Assembly (NCBI RefSeq): GCF_040567655.1
Contig: NZ_JBEXAC010000001.1
Coordinates: 1,240,001-1,304,000, forward strand
DNA length: 64,000 bases
Direction: 5' to 3'
From: Chitinophaga sp. H8
GTDB lineage: Bacteria > Bacteroidota > Bacteroidia > Chitinophagales > Chitinophagaceae
The notes beneath the pieces were generated by a model. The model made no database searches and had not been told where the DNA came from. It saw nothing but the letters and a program-made list of their open reading frames with translations. The translations under genes and the position numbers were made by a program. Below are positions 16,802 to 24,688 of this stretch, in pieces. Every line of letters starts with the position of its first letter. Position 1 is the stretch's first letter.

Positions 16802-17293
16802 ATGCTGGAAATTATAAAGGTGACAGCCAACGAAACAGCAGCCCTGGAGCAAGTAAAGTCTCTTTTGAGAGAGTACGTGAGCTGGTTAAATCTAGATCTT
16901 AGCTTCCAGGGATTTGAAGAGGAAATGGCCTCCCTGCCAGCTCCTTACGTAGCCCCCGAAGGCGTGTTGTTTCTGGCAAAAGTAGACGGTCAGCCTGCGG
17001 GATGTGTAGCAGTACGTTCATTTGACAATACCACTGCAGAAATGAAGCGGTTGTTTGTACGTGATGCATATAAAAAACATGGAGTAGGCAAAGCGTTGGC
17101 CAGTGAAGCGATCGCAGCGGCGGCAGAGCTGGGATATAAAAGAATGCTGCTGGATACATTGGCCCATATGCGCCCCGCAATTGACCTGTATACCGGTCTT
17201 GGATTTCAACCCATTGCAGCTTATTACGATAACCCCATCAGCAATGCAGTATATCTGTCGCTGACACTGGATAATGCCAATGAGGTGAAATAA
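16802..17293 (+). CDS. GNAT-family N-acetyltransferase
   Basis: 163 residues from the ATG at 16802; a TTG six bases upstream is less likely. The acetyl-CoA-binding region AEMKRLFVRDAYKKHGVGKA carries the R/Q-x-x-G-x-G/A loop as KKHGVGKA. LYTGLGFQPIAAYYDNP is the usual C-terminal Y-x-x-x-GF motif. Substrate unknown. It stands alone after the tRNA terminator. Confidence 0.88.
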   Translation: MLEIIKVTANETAALEQVKSLLREYVSWLNLDLSFQGFEEEMASLPAPYVAPEGVLFLAKVDGQPAGCVAVRSFDNTTAEMKRLFVRDAYKKHGVGKALASEAIAAAAELGYKRMLLDTLAHMRPAIDLYTGLGFQPIAAYYDNPISNAVYLSLTLDNANEVK

Positions 17294-17321
17294 CTGACCA
17301 GGTTATTTACCAGAAAATAAA

Positions 17322-17338
17322 GGCCATAACTTATGGCC
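17322..17338 (+). terminator. Possible weak terminator after the GNAT gene
   Basis: GGCCATAA and TTATGGCC face each other with almost no loop; a short T-run follows about 9 bases later. Weak by geometry. Confidence 0.35.
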
Positions 17339-17441
17339 CGGACATCTTTTGAGTATTTTTTCTTCCCTTTTCTTTTTTTGCTTCCTGAATAAGAATATCT
17401 TGTTGTATTCAGCTTTTGTTATCCGTGCTGAATCATCTGCT

Positions 17442-17744
17442 ATGATACGTATTCGAGGCTTATTACTTTTTTACCGCAACCTCTTCTGGCCCACTTTTAT
17501 AATTACCCTTTGCTGCTGTCATATTGTAAGGATATGGGGAATCAGCACCTTAGGCCCATTGATATGGCTGAAACTGCTCTCTGATGCCCTTGCATTTTAT
17601 TTTTTAAAAGTGTACCGGAGTAAGCAGTTATATTTTTTCTATAACCTCCGCCTGTCGTATACTATTTTGATCGTTTTTTCTGTAATTGCAGATCTGGCAC
17701 TGTTTTCACTGGCATTATCCTTCACACAAATATTCTTACGGTAA
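17442..17744 (+). CDS. Small membrane protein coupled to an ABC ATPase
   Basis: 100 residues from the ATG at 17442; TTG further upstream (17349) would add 31 residues. Hydrophobic segments lie at about 14-30, 38-52 and 70-98. I recognise no family. Its TAA stop overlaps the ATG of the ABC ATPase gene by one base (TAATG), a strong sign of translational coupling, so it may be the ATPase's membrane partner. It is much smaller than ordinary ABC permeases. Confidence 0.6.
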   Translation: MIRIRGLLLFYRNLFWPTFIITLCCCHIVRIWGISTLGPLIWLKLLSDALAFYFLKVYRSKQLYFFYNLRLSYTILIVFSVIADLALFSLALSFTQIFLR

Positions 17745-18403
17745 TGAATATACTGGAGGCGGATAGCATTGCACTATCATTTCAATCGCGCAATATCCTG
17801 TCCGGCGCTTATATAAAACTGGAGGGAGGCAAAATAACCGGGCTGATAGGGCGTAATGGTTATGGGAAGTCCTGTTTGATGAAAATCATTTACGGAACCC
17901 TGGAACCGGCGTTTAAAAGTGTGCGTTATAATGGCAAGCATCTTGTTAAACCTTACCTCAAAAAGGGATTGTTGCAGTATTTACCACAATTTGATTTTGT
18001 GCCGCGTCATCTGCGTCTGGAGGCCATCCTTCATATGTATGACGTACCTTATACAGCGCTGACCAGTTATTTCCCCGAGTTTGCACACCGGGGAAAGGAA
18101 CGTTTGGGCAATCTTTCCGGTGGCCAGGCCAGGATCATTACCACCTTTGCCCTGATTGCCGCACCGGTTAAATTTGCGTTGCTGGATGAGCCTTTTACCC
18201 ATCTAATGCCGGTACACATAGAAGTGATGCGATCGCTGATACAGGATACTGCTGCCAAGCACAAAGGCTTTTTAATAACGGACCACCTCTATGACCATAT
18301 CCTGGAGTTGTGTGATGTTTATTATTACCTGGATCAGCAAACTACCCGGGCATTAACGCGGGAGCAACTACAGGAGAAAGCTTATTTTACCAGGAAGGAA
18401 TAA
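17744..18403 (+). CDS. ABC transporter ATP-binding protein
   Basis: 219 residues: one nucleotide-binding domain. Walker A is GLIGRNGYGKSCLMK, the signature is LSGGQARI, Walker B is FALLDEPFT and the switch His is in LITDH. The Q-loop lies in LQYLPQFDFVP. Only a 100-residue membrane protein accompanies it; no full-size permease or substrate-binding protein is near. The transported substance is unknown, or the pair may act in another membrane process. Confidence 0.85.
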   Translation: MNILEADSIALSFQSRNILSGAYIKLEGGKITGLIGRNGYGKSCLMKIIYGTLEPAFKSVRYNGKHLVKPYLKKGLLQYLPQFDFVPRHLRLEAILHMYDVPYTALTSYFPEFAHRGKERLGNLSGGQARIITTFALIAAPVKFALLDEPFTHLMPVHIEVMRSLIQDTAAKHKGFLITDHLYDHILELCDVYYYLDQQTTRALTREQLQEKAYFTRKE

Positions 18404-18447
18404 ATGAAGTGGGCTGTTGAGCAATTGAAAAGAAATGGCTAATTAAG

Positions 18448-18487
18448 AAGGCCTGGTTTATTTGCATTGCAAACTAACCAGGCCTTT
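18448..18487. terminator. Bidirectional terminator
   Basis: AAGGCCTGGTT pairs with AACCAGGCCTTT around an inner TTTGC/GCAAA stem. It separates the convergent ABC ATPase and DUF1080 genes. Confidence 0.85.
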
Positions 18488-18511
18488 AATATTCAATGAG
18501 GATGGCGCTGT

Positions 18512-19252
18512 TTACAGCGGACGGATCCAGATATTACGGAAGCTTACCGGATCGTTGTGATCCTGTAGCATAATGGATCCGGCGCCATGTTGTTCATAAG
18601 CTGGTTTGCCGATGTACAAGGTAGGGCCATCCAGGGATACATTGTTTTGTACCAATACGCCGTTTTGCAAAACGGTAGCACGGGCCGGAGATTTCAGTGA
18701 GCCATCTGCATTAAAGCGGGGAGCAGTCCAGATCACATCATACGTTTGCCAGGCACCGGGTTTTTTGCAGGCATTTACCAGTGGAATTTTTTGTTTGTAG
18801 AAACTGCCGGCCTGACCATTGGAATAGGTACGGCTATTGAAGTTGTCCAGCACCTGGAGTTCATAGCGCTCCTGCAGGAAGATGCCGCTATTACCACGTC
18901 CCTGGCCTTCTCCTTTTACCACAGCAGGAGTAGCCCATTCGATATGCAGTTGAAAATCTTCAAACTTTTCTTTGGTTTTGATCATACCACCACCTTTGAC
19001 TACTGTCATAGCGCCATCTTTCAAGATCCATTTGATGGGATTGCCATCTTCAGATGCCCAGTTGTCAAAGTTTTTGCCATTGAATAAAACGATCGCATCA
19101 GAAGGCGCTGTGTTAGTAGCGTTGCCAGGAGTGATAACCTTTGGAACGGGTTCCCATACTTCTGTATCTTCCGGTTTCATTTGCTGGTTGTTTTGTGCCA
19201 GCACACTTAAGGAGAGCATCAGGCATGCTGATGATAAAATAAAAAAGCGCAT
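18512..19252 (-). CDS. DUF1080 protein (3-keto-disaccharide hydrolase family)
   Basis: 246 residues with an N-terminal signal peptide ending near SVLAQ. The family core is visible: IVLFNGKNFDNWASEDG, WILKDGAMTV, RGNSGIFLQERYELQVLD, GAWQTYDVIW and FRNIWIRPL, which is the jelly-roll fold of PF06439. Members act on 3-keto-glycosides made by Gfo/Idh-type oxidoreductases. The gene directly upstream on the same strand encodes such an oxidoreductase (21-base gap), so the two probably work together in the periplasm. Confidence 0.88.
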   Translation of the reverse strand: MRFFILSSACLMLSLSVLAQNNQQMKPEDTEVWEPVPKVITPGNATNTAPSDAIVLFNGKNFDNWASEDGNPIKWILKDGAMTVVKGGGMIKTKEKFEDFQLHIEWATPAVVKGEGQGRGNSGIFLQERYELQVLDNFNSRTYSNGQAGSFYKQKIPLVNACKKPGAWQTYDVIWTAPRFNADGSLKSPARATVLQNGVLVQNNVSLDGPTLYIGKPAYEQHGAGSIMLQDHNDPVSFRNIWIRPL

Positions 19253-19273
19253 TGTATGATAAGTGTTTAAGTA

Positions 19274-20590
19274 TTATAATCCAGGAATTTTATATCCGTT
19301 GTGATAGGCCGCCGCCAGGTATTTATTGGCATCTGCGTCTTTAAACCTGCCTTTAGCAGCATCCCAATAGATCTTTTTACCGGTTTTATAGGCAATATTA
19401 CCCATCTGGGCGTTGGTGGCTACGAGTGCTCCCACCTGGATAGAGGCGTGGAGGTCGTCCAGTTTACGGGATTTAATAACTTCGATAAAATTTTTGGTGT
19501 GGAGGTCGAGTCCATTGTCGACTGCTTTTCTTCTGGGCACAGCTTCCATTTTACCTTTTTCCGGAATAACTTCCCATCCGCCTCTGTCGAGCACCAGCGT
19601 ACCATTGTTGCCAATGAAGGCAATACCGTGGTCTCTGCCATAGGGGCCACCATCAATGCCGGTGGCATGTTCCCATTGAATATTATAGCCTTCAAATTCA
19701 AAGACGGTAGTGAGGGTGTCCGGTGTTTCTGCCGCATCATCCGGATAAGCGAATTTTCCACCTGCCGCCATAATAGACTTAGGGTATTGGGATTTCATTC
19801 CCAGCAGTGCATAGTCGAGCAGGTGCACGCCCCAGTCGGTCATCAGGCCGCCCGCATAGTCCCAGAACCAGCGGAAATTGAAGTGAAAGCGGTTTTCGTT
19901 GAAGGGGCGTTTTTGAGCAGGTCCCAGCCAGCTGGTATAATCCACACCTGGCGGAGGGGCGGAATCAGGATGTACCGGAATGGATTTCATCCATCCCATA
20001 TAGGCCCAGGCTTTTACCAGGCGTATTTGTCCCAGTTGTCCGGAGTGTACAAAGTCGATTGCATCTTTAAAATGCTGCTGGCTCCGTTGCCATTGTCCCA
20101 CCTGTACTACCCGGTTGTGGCGTTGCTGGGCAGCCACCATGGCGCGGCATTCCATGATAGAATTGCCGATAGGCTTTTCTACATATACATCCTTTCCTGC
20201 AGCGCAGGCATCCGTCATCATCAGCGCATGCCAATGGTCGGGTGTACCAATCACTACCGCATCAATATCCTTATCTTCCAGCAGCTTACGGTAATCACTA
20301 TACGCTTTTACCTTTATGCCTTTTTGAGCCAGTTCTGCCACCCGCTGGTCCAATACATTTTTATCCACATCACACAGCGCCACACATTGGGCTTCCGGGT
20401 TTTTCAGGATGGCCGAAATATCTGCCCAACCCATACCTTTAATACCAATAGCTCCGAAATTGAGCTTATCGGATGGAGATACCTTTTTAAAGGGCATGCC
20501 CTGCAATCCCGCCGGCAACACTGATGCAAGACCAGTACCTGCCATCAGCGCGGAAGCGGTGACCAGGAATTTTCTTCTGGAGTGATTCAT
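19274..20590 (-). CDS. Gfo/Idh/MocA family oxidoreductase, Tat-exported
   Basis: 438 residues from the ATG at 20590; the longer reading from 20656 would bury the signal. It begins MNHSRRKFLVTASALMAGTG, a clear twin-arginine signal (SRRKFL). The NAD(P) fold follows (FGAIGIKGMG), then VIGTPDHWHALM and the conserved VEKPIG. The C-terminal domain contains DYAGGLMTDWGVHLLDYAL. The family oxidises or reduces sugars; paired with DUF1080 it probably makes or uses 3-keto-glycosides. Its upstream region is filled by heptad-repeat element C. Confidence 0.88.
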   Translation of the reverse strand: MNHSRRKFLVTASALMAGTGLASVLPAGLQGMPFKKVSPSDKLNFGAIGIKGMGWADISAILKNPEAQCVALCDVDKNVLDQRVAELAQKGIKVKAYSDYRKLLEDKDIDAVVIGTPDHWHALMMTDACAAGKDVYVEKPIGNSIMECRAMVAAQQRHNRVVQVGQWQRSQQHFKDAIDFVHSGQLGQIRLVKAWAYMGWMKSIPVHPDSAPPPGVDYTSWLGPAQKRPFNENRFHFNFRWFWDYAGGLMTDWGVHLLDYALLGMKSQYPKSIMAAGGKFAYPDDAAETPDTLTTVFEFEGYNIQWEHATGIDGGPYGRDHGIAFIGNNGTLVLDRGGWEVIPEKGKMEAVPRRKAVDNGLDLHTKNFIEVIKSRKLDDLHASIQVGALVATNAQMGNIAYKTGKKIYWDAAKGRFKDADANKYLAAAYHNGYKIPGL

Positions 20591-20661
20591 GGTAAAAGAA
20601 TGTTTGCTGGTTATCGTGGAATTAATGTCAGGGAAACAAGATAATGAAAAAAGCAATAATT

Positions 20662-20842
20662 CTTAGCTATTAGCTTTTAGCTGTTAGCTGTTAGCTCAAA
20701 TGCAGCGAAGACTAGCAATTAGCCTTTAGCCGTTAGCTTTTAGCCTAAATGCAGCGAAGAGGGTGTGTTTTACTGGCAGCAACTTTTGTAATACCCGCGG
20801 CATTAAAGCTAATGGCTAAAAGCTAATAGCTAACAGCTTTAA
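20662..20842. repeat. Heptad-repeat element C: two direct arrays plus one inverted array
   Basis: Array 1 (AGCTATT, AGCTTTT, AGCTGTT, AGCTGTT) ends in AAATGCAGCGAAGA. Array 2 (AGCAATT, AGCCTTT, AGCCGTT, AGCTTTT) ends in the same box, AAATGCAGCGAAGA, followed by GGGTGTG. After about 40 bases the same heptads run on the opposite strand (20805-20842) up to the stop codon of the AAA+ gene. This is the largest of the four copies. Confidence 0.88.
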
Positions 20843-22353
20843 AAAGCGTCTTCTTCCTCCGCCTCTTCATTGCCCATGTTAAAGTTCATCATGGTACCCA
20901 GGAGGTCGCTGAAGCGGGTTTCATTTTCTATTACTTTTTTGCTGATCAGTGAATAGGCAGCCAGGCCATGTAGAACAAATTCCATCAGCAGCAGGCTTTC
21001 CTTGGGATTAGCATGTGGGAACCTGGTTTTGATCAATTCTTTCAGGCCATCTACCTTCTGGAGTACACTTTCGTACTGTTTATCGCTTACATCCTGGAGC
21101 AGCTGTACCGCATTGCCTTTGTCAAACCATTGAATAACAGCGCGGTAAGGGTTTTCGCCTGCTGCGGCTGCCTGTTTACGTTTTTTAAAGGAATCCGGAT
21201 TAGGGAAATATTGTGCAAACAGGGTGCGCATCGACTTATCCAACAGATTTAGTGCCACCTGCAAAGGTCCTTCCTGTTCCCCTTCATATACCAGCTCTAT
21301 TTTGCCGGTAATAGCGGGGATAATACCCTGGAGGTCGGCAATACGTACATACGTTTCTTTTTCTTTATTGAGAATGGCCCTGCGTTCGCCTGCACTGACA
21401 GCATTCTCATATGCTGCAATAGTGAGCCGGGCAGAAACCCCACTTTTTTTATCTACATATTCACTGTTTCTGGCCTCAAATGCTACCTGCTCTATCAGGC
21501 GTTTTACCATATCAGCAATATGGATCTTACCTGTCTGGTCTTCATGGATATCCGCTTCCTGTTCAGTGATGAGCAGGGAGTTTTCCATATTTTTCGGATA
21601 GTGGGTAATGATCTGGCTTTCGATCCTGTCTTTAAGTGGTGTAACGATAGCCCCTCTGTTGGTATAGTCTTCCGGGTTGGCCGTAAAAACAAACAGGATA
21701 TCCAGCGGCATTCTCACTTTAAAGCCACGGATCTGTATATCCCCTTCCTGTAAAATGTTGAAAAGGGACACCTGGATACGGGCCTGGAGATCAGGCAGTT
21801 CATTGATCACAAAGATGCCCCGGTTGGAGCGGGGGATAATACCGAAGTGGATCACCCTTTCGTCCGCATAGCTCAGTTTCAGGTTGGCCGCTTTGATCGG
21901 GTCGATATCACCTACCAGATCGGCCACAGACACATCTGGCGTAGCCAGTTTTTCACCGTAGCGTGCGGTTCTGTGCAGCCAGGTGATGGGTGTTTTATCG
22001 CCCATTTCTGCGATAAGATCCCGGGCATAGCGGGAGAGGGGGTTAAAAGGATCATCGTTCACCTCTGAGCCGGCTACTACGGGGATGTATTCATCCAGGA
22101 GGTCTACCATCTGGCGTGCCATACGGGTTTTTGCCTGTCCGCGTAATCCCAAGAACAGAATATTATGACGGGAAAGTATAGCCCTTTCCGTATCGGGGAT
22201 AACGGTATCCTCATAGCCGATAATGCCGGGGAAAGTGGTTTCCTTTCTTTTAAGCTTATTGACCAGGTTTTGCCTGATTTCTTCTTTAACAGTTTTTGGT
22301 TTATAGCCGCTCTTTTTCAGTTGTCCTAAAGTGCTGATGCTAGTAGTATCCAT
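20839..22353 (-). CDS. MoxR/magnesium-chelatase-like AAA+ ATPase
   Basis: 504 residues. Walker A is LGLRGQAKTRM (about residue 70). The Walker B region reads GIFVINELPDLQARIQ, with Asn where Asp is usual. It is followed by the sensor-1 strand DILFVFTANPEDYTNRG and the arginine-finger region LKDRIESQI. It pairs with the VWA protein gene upstream (gap 89 bases). Such AAA+/VWA pairs act as chaperone-like or metal-insertion machines; the client is unknown. The gene ends inside heptad-repeat element C. Confidence 0.85.
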   Translation of the reverse strand: MDTTSISTLGQLKKSGYKPKTVKEEIRQNLVNKLKRKETTFPGIIGYEDTVIPDTERAILSRHNILFLGLRGQAKTRMARQMVDLLDEYIPVVAGSEVNDDPFNPLSRYARDLIAEMGDKTPITWLHRTARYGEKLATPDVSVADLVGDIDPIKAANLKLSYADERVIHFGIIPRSNRGIFVINELPDLQARIQVSLFNILQEGDIQIRGFKVRMPLDILFVFTANPEDYTNRGAIVTPLKDRIESQIITHYPKNMENSLLITEQEADIHEDQTGKIHIADMVKRLIEQVAFEARNSEYVDKKSGVSARLTIAAYENAVSAGERRAILNKEKETYVRIADLQGIIPAITGKIELVYEGEQEGPLQVALNLLDKSMRTLFAQYFPNPDSFKKRKQAAAAGENPYRAVIQWFDKGNAVQLLQDVSDKQYESVLQKVDGLKELIKTRFPHANPKESLLLMEFVLHGLAAYSLISKKVIENETRFSDLLGTMMNFNMGNEEAEEEDAF

Positions 22354-22442
22354 GCGTATAACAATTACGAATTATTAATGGTAATGAAGCCTTGCAGGTG
22401 AACCATCTGGCCGTTGCCCTGCTATGTACAGACCGCTGGCAG

Positions 22443-23537
22443 TTATAACAGTTTTCTTTTCCCGTTTTCAAAATCATAGAACAGGAATTGTCCCAGTTTA
22501 TCTGTACCGGAGAAGAAGGCTTTGCCGTTATTGGTTTCCGTGAATTCCTGGACAAACTTTTGCAGCCAGGGATCTGTAGCCACCATAAAGGTGGTAATCG
22601 GTATTTTAAGTTTTTTGCATTGTGCCGCCAGGTTCAGTGTCCGGTTTAATATTTTCCTGTCGAGGCCAAAGCTGTTTTTATAGTATTGTGCACCTACTTT
22701 CAAGCAGGTAGGTTTGCCATCGGTGATCATGAAGATCTGTTTGTTGGGATTTCTCCGGCGGCGGAGCAGATCCATGGCCAGTTCCAGACCGGCTACCGTA
22801 TTGGTATGGTAGGGGCCTACCTGGAGGTAAGGCAGGTCTTTTATCTCCACCTGCCAGGCATCATTTCCAAACACGATAATATCCAGTGTATCCTTGGGAT
22901 AGCGGGTGATGATCAGTTCACTCAGTGCCATAGCCACTTTTTTGGCAGGAGTGATTCGGTCTTCCCCATAGAGGATCATGGAGTGGGAGATATCTATCAT
23001 CAGCGCGGTGGATGTCTGGGTTTTAAAATCAGTTTCCCTGATTTCGAGATCATCCTGCTGGATAGAAAAGCTTTCTACGCCGTGATTGATCTGTGCATTC
23101 CGGATGGAAGCGGTAATATCGAGCTGATCTACCCCATCGCCAAACTCGTAGGGTCTGGTTTCTGCATTTGATTCATCGCCCATGCCGGATTTACGGATAT
23201 TATGATTGCCTGCAGCAGATTTTTTCAGTTTGCCGAAGATTTCTTCCAATGCACTTTTCCGGATGGTTTGTTCCGTTTTGGAAGTAATATTCATCTGGCC
23301 GTTTTCTTCATTTTCTTTGATATACCCTTTGTCTTTCAGGTCTTGTATGAAGTTGCCGATACCATATTCTTTATCTGTCAGGCTGTATTCTTTGTCAAGC
23401 TCTGTGAGCCATTGCAGGGCTTCCGCCACATCTCCGCTGGTGTAGGTAAGCAATTGGGTAAAAAGGTCCAACAACTTCTTAAAAGGTGGCTGCTTGTTTT
23501 CATCAGGTTGGAACCTGGAAAAGTTAAATCCTCTCAT
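22443..23537 (-). CDS. VWA-domain protein, partner of the AAA+ ATPase
   Basis: 364 residues. The N-terminal half is helical and charged. The C-terminal half is a von Willebrand A domain with the metal-ion site: ALMIDISHSM (DxSxS, near residue 183), a Thr in HTNTVAGLELA and MITDGKPT. No signal peptide, so it acts in the cytoplasm. With the AAA+ gene it forms a MoxR-VWA type module, in which the VWA protein usually binds the substrate. The product is conserved in style but not assigned to a pathway. Confidence 0.85.
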   Translation of the reverse strand: MRGFNFSRFQPDENKQPPFKKLLDLFTQLLTYTSGDVAEALQWLTELDKEYSLTDKEYGIGNFIQDLKDKGYIKENEENGQMNITSKTEQTIRKSALEEIFGKLKKSAAGNHNIRKSGMGDESNAETRPYEFGDGVDQLDITASIRNAQINHGVESFSIQQDDLEIRETDFKTQTSTALMIDISHSMILYGEDRITPAKKVAMALSELIITRYPKDTLDIIVFGNDAWQVEIKDLPYLQVGPYHTNTVAGLELAMDLLRRRRNPNKQIFMITDGKPTCLKVGAQYYKNSFGLDRKILNRTLNLAAQCKKLKIPITTFMVATDPWLQKFVQEFTETNNGKAFFSGTDKLGQFLFYDFENGKRKLL

Positions 23538-23720
23538 AACACAAACTCTAACCTAAATTACGCAATAGTTTTGAAGAATTGCTGTATAGGTGGGATAGTT
23601 CCACCAGCGGAGTGGTTGTTTTGGGTACTGTAGCGTGATTTTCAGCCGCTTGCCGGCAGGTGACATACCGCTGGCAAAAAAATATTGCAATAGTCCGGTA
23701 AAGCTATTATTTTTCCCACT

Positions 23721-23734
23721 GGTCTGATCAGACC
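23721..23734. promoter_or_regulatory. Perfect 14-bp palindrome upstream of the isomerase-like gene
   Basis: GGTCTGATCAGACC ends 20 bases before the ATG at 23755. The symmetry and place suit an operator for a dimeric regulator. No T-run follows, so a terminator is unlikely. Confidence 0.5.
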
Positions 23735-23754
23735 GTCAATCATCTAAACGTATC

Positions 23755-24609
23755 ATGAATATGAAAAAAATGAGCAAGGTATTGTTGCTGGCTGCGGGTT
23801 TAGCAACAACATTGTTGTTTTCGGAGCCTGCCGGTGCGCAGGGAAAACCGAACAAGCTGGGGTGGAAACTGGGCGCACAGGCTTATACCTTTAACCGATT
23901 TACGCTGGCACAGGCATTAGACAAGATGGATAGCTGCGGTATTCATTTTGTGGAGTGCTATCCGGGGCAAACCATTGGTGGTGGTATTGAAGGGAAAATG
24001 GACTACAATATGGATGCTGCCAAAAGAGCCCAGGTAAAGGCGCTTTTAAAAGAGAAAAATAAAGAGCTGGTAGCTTTTGGTGTAGTAGTACCTAATACTG
24101 CCGAAGAGTGGACGGCCGTGTTTGAGTTTGCCAAAGCAATGGATATTAAGGTGATTACTTCAGAGCCACATACACAGGACCTGGACCTGGTATCCTCTCT
24201 TTGCGACAAATACAAAATAAAAGTAGCCTTCCATGATCATCCAAGACCTAGTCATTACTGGCATCCCGACAGTGTATTAAACGCTATCAAGGGAAGGAGT
24301 AAATACATGGGTGCCTGTGCAGATATCGGGCATTGGGTACGTTCCGGTCTGGATCCGGTAGAGTGCCTGAAAAAATTGAACGGTCATGTGTTCAGCCTGC
24401 ATTTCAAAGACCTGAACGAAAAATCGCCTGATGCGCATGATGTGATCTGGGGTACTGGTATATCCAATATTCCTGGTGTAATGGCAGAGTTGAAGAGGCA
24501 GAAATTTAAAGGATTGTTTTCTACAGAATATGAGCACCACTGGGAAAACAGCGTACCGGAAGTAAAAGCCAGTGCCGCTTACTGGTATGAGCAGGTAAGT
24601 AAATTATAA
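23755..24609 (+). CDS. Secreted sugar phosphate isomerase/epimerase-like protein (AP endonuclease 2 TIM barrel)
   Basis: 284 residues with a signal peptide (hydrophobic run, cleavage near PAGAQG). The xylose-isomerase-like TIM barrel shows LGAQAYTFNRFTLAQALDKM, HFVECYPG, VAFHDHPRPSHYW, GACADIGHWVRSGLDPVECL, FSLHFKDLNE and FSTEYEHHW. The Glu/Asp/His metal-binding residues are therefore in place. Members with signal peptides often occur beside DUF1080 and Gfo/Idh genes, as here. Substrate unknown; a periplasmic keto-sugar is a reasonable guess. Confidence 0.82.
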   Translation: MNMKKMSKVLLLAAGLATTLLFSEPAGAQGKPNKLGWKLGAQAYTFNRFTLAQALDKMDSCGIHFVECYPGQTIGGGIEGKMDYNMDAAKRAQVKALLKEKNKELVAFGVVVPNTAEEWTAVFEFAKAMDIKVITSEPHTQDLDLVSSLCDKYKIKVAFHDHPRPSHYWHPDSVLNAIKGRSKYMGACADIGHWVRSGLDPVECLKKLNGHVFSLHFKDLNEKSPDAHDVIWGTGISNIPGVMAELKRQKFKGLFSTEYEHHWENSVPEVKASAAYWYEQVSKL

Positions 24610-24632
24610 TACAAAAGCATATCAATAAAAAT

Positions 24633-24667
24633 AAAAAACCTCCTGTTGTACAACAGGAGGTTTTTTT
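24633..24667. terminator. Bidirectional rho-independent terminator
   Basis: A perfect palindrome, ACCTCCTGTTG opposite CAACAGGAGGT with TA at its centre, is flanked by an A-run and a T-run. It sits between two convergent genes. Confidence 0.93.
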
Positions 24668-24688
24668 ATGCGGGTTATTGCACCCTTA

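Noticed and set aside
19301..20524. Long plus-strand reading frame of 407 codons
   Set aside because: It lies opposite the clear Gfo/Idh/MocA gene, has no recognisable motif and shows shadow-type composition (rich in His, Cys and Phe).
20662..20842. CRISPR array reading of the heptad repeats
   Set aside because: Units are 7 nt and contiguous, with no unique spacers and no cas gene anywhere in the window.
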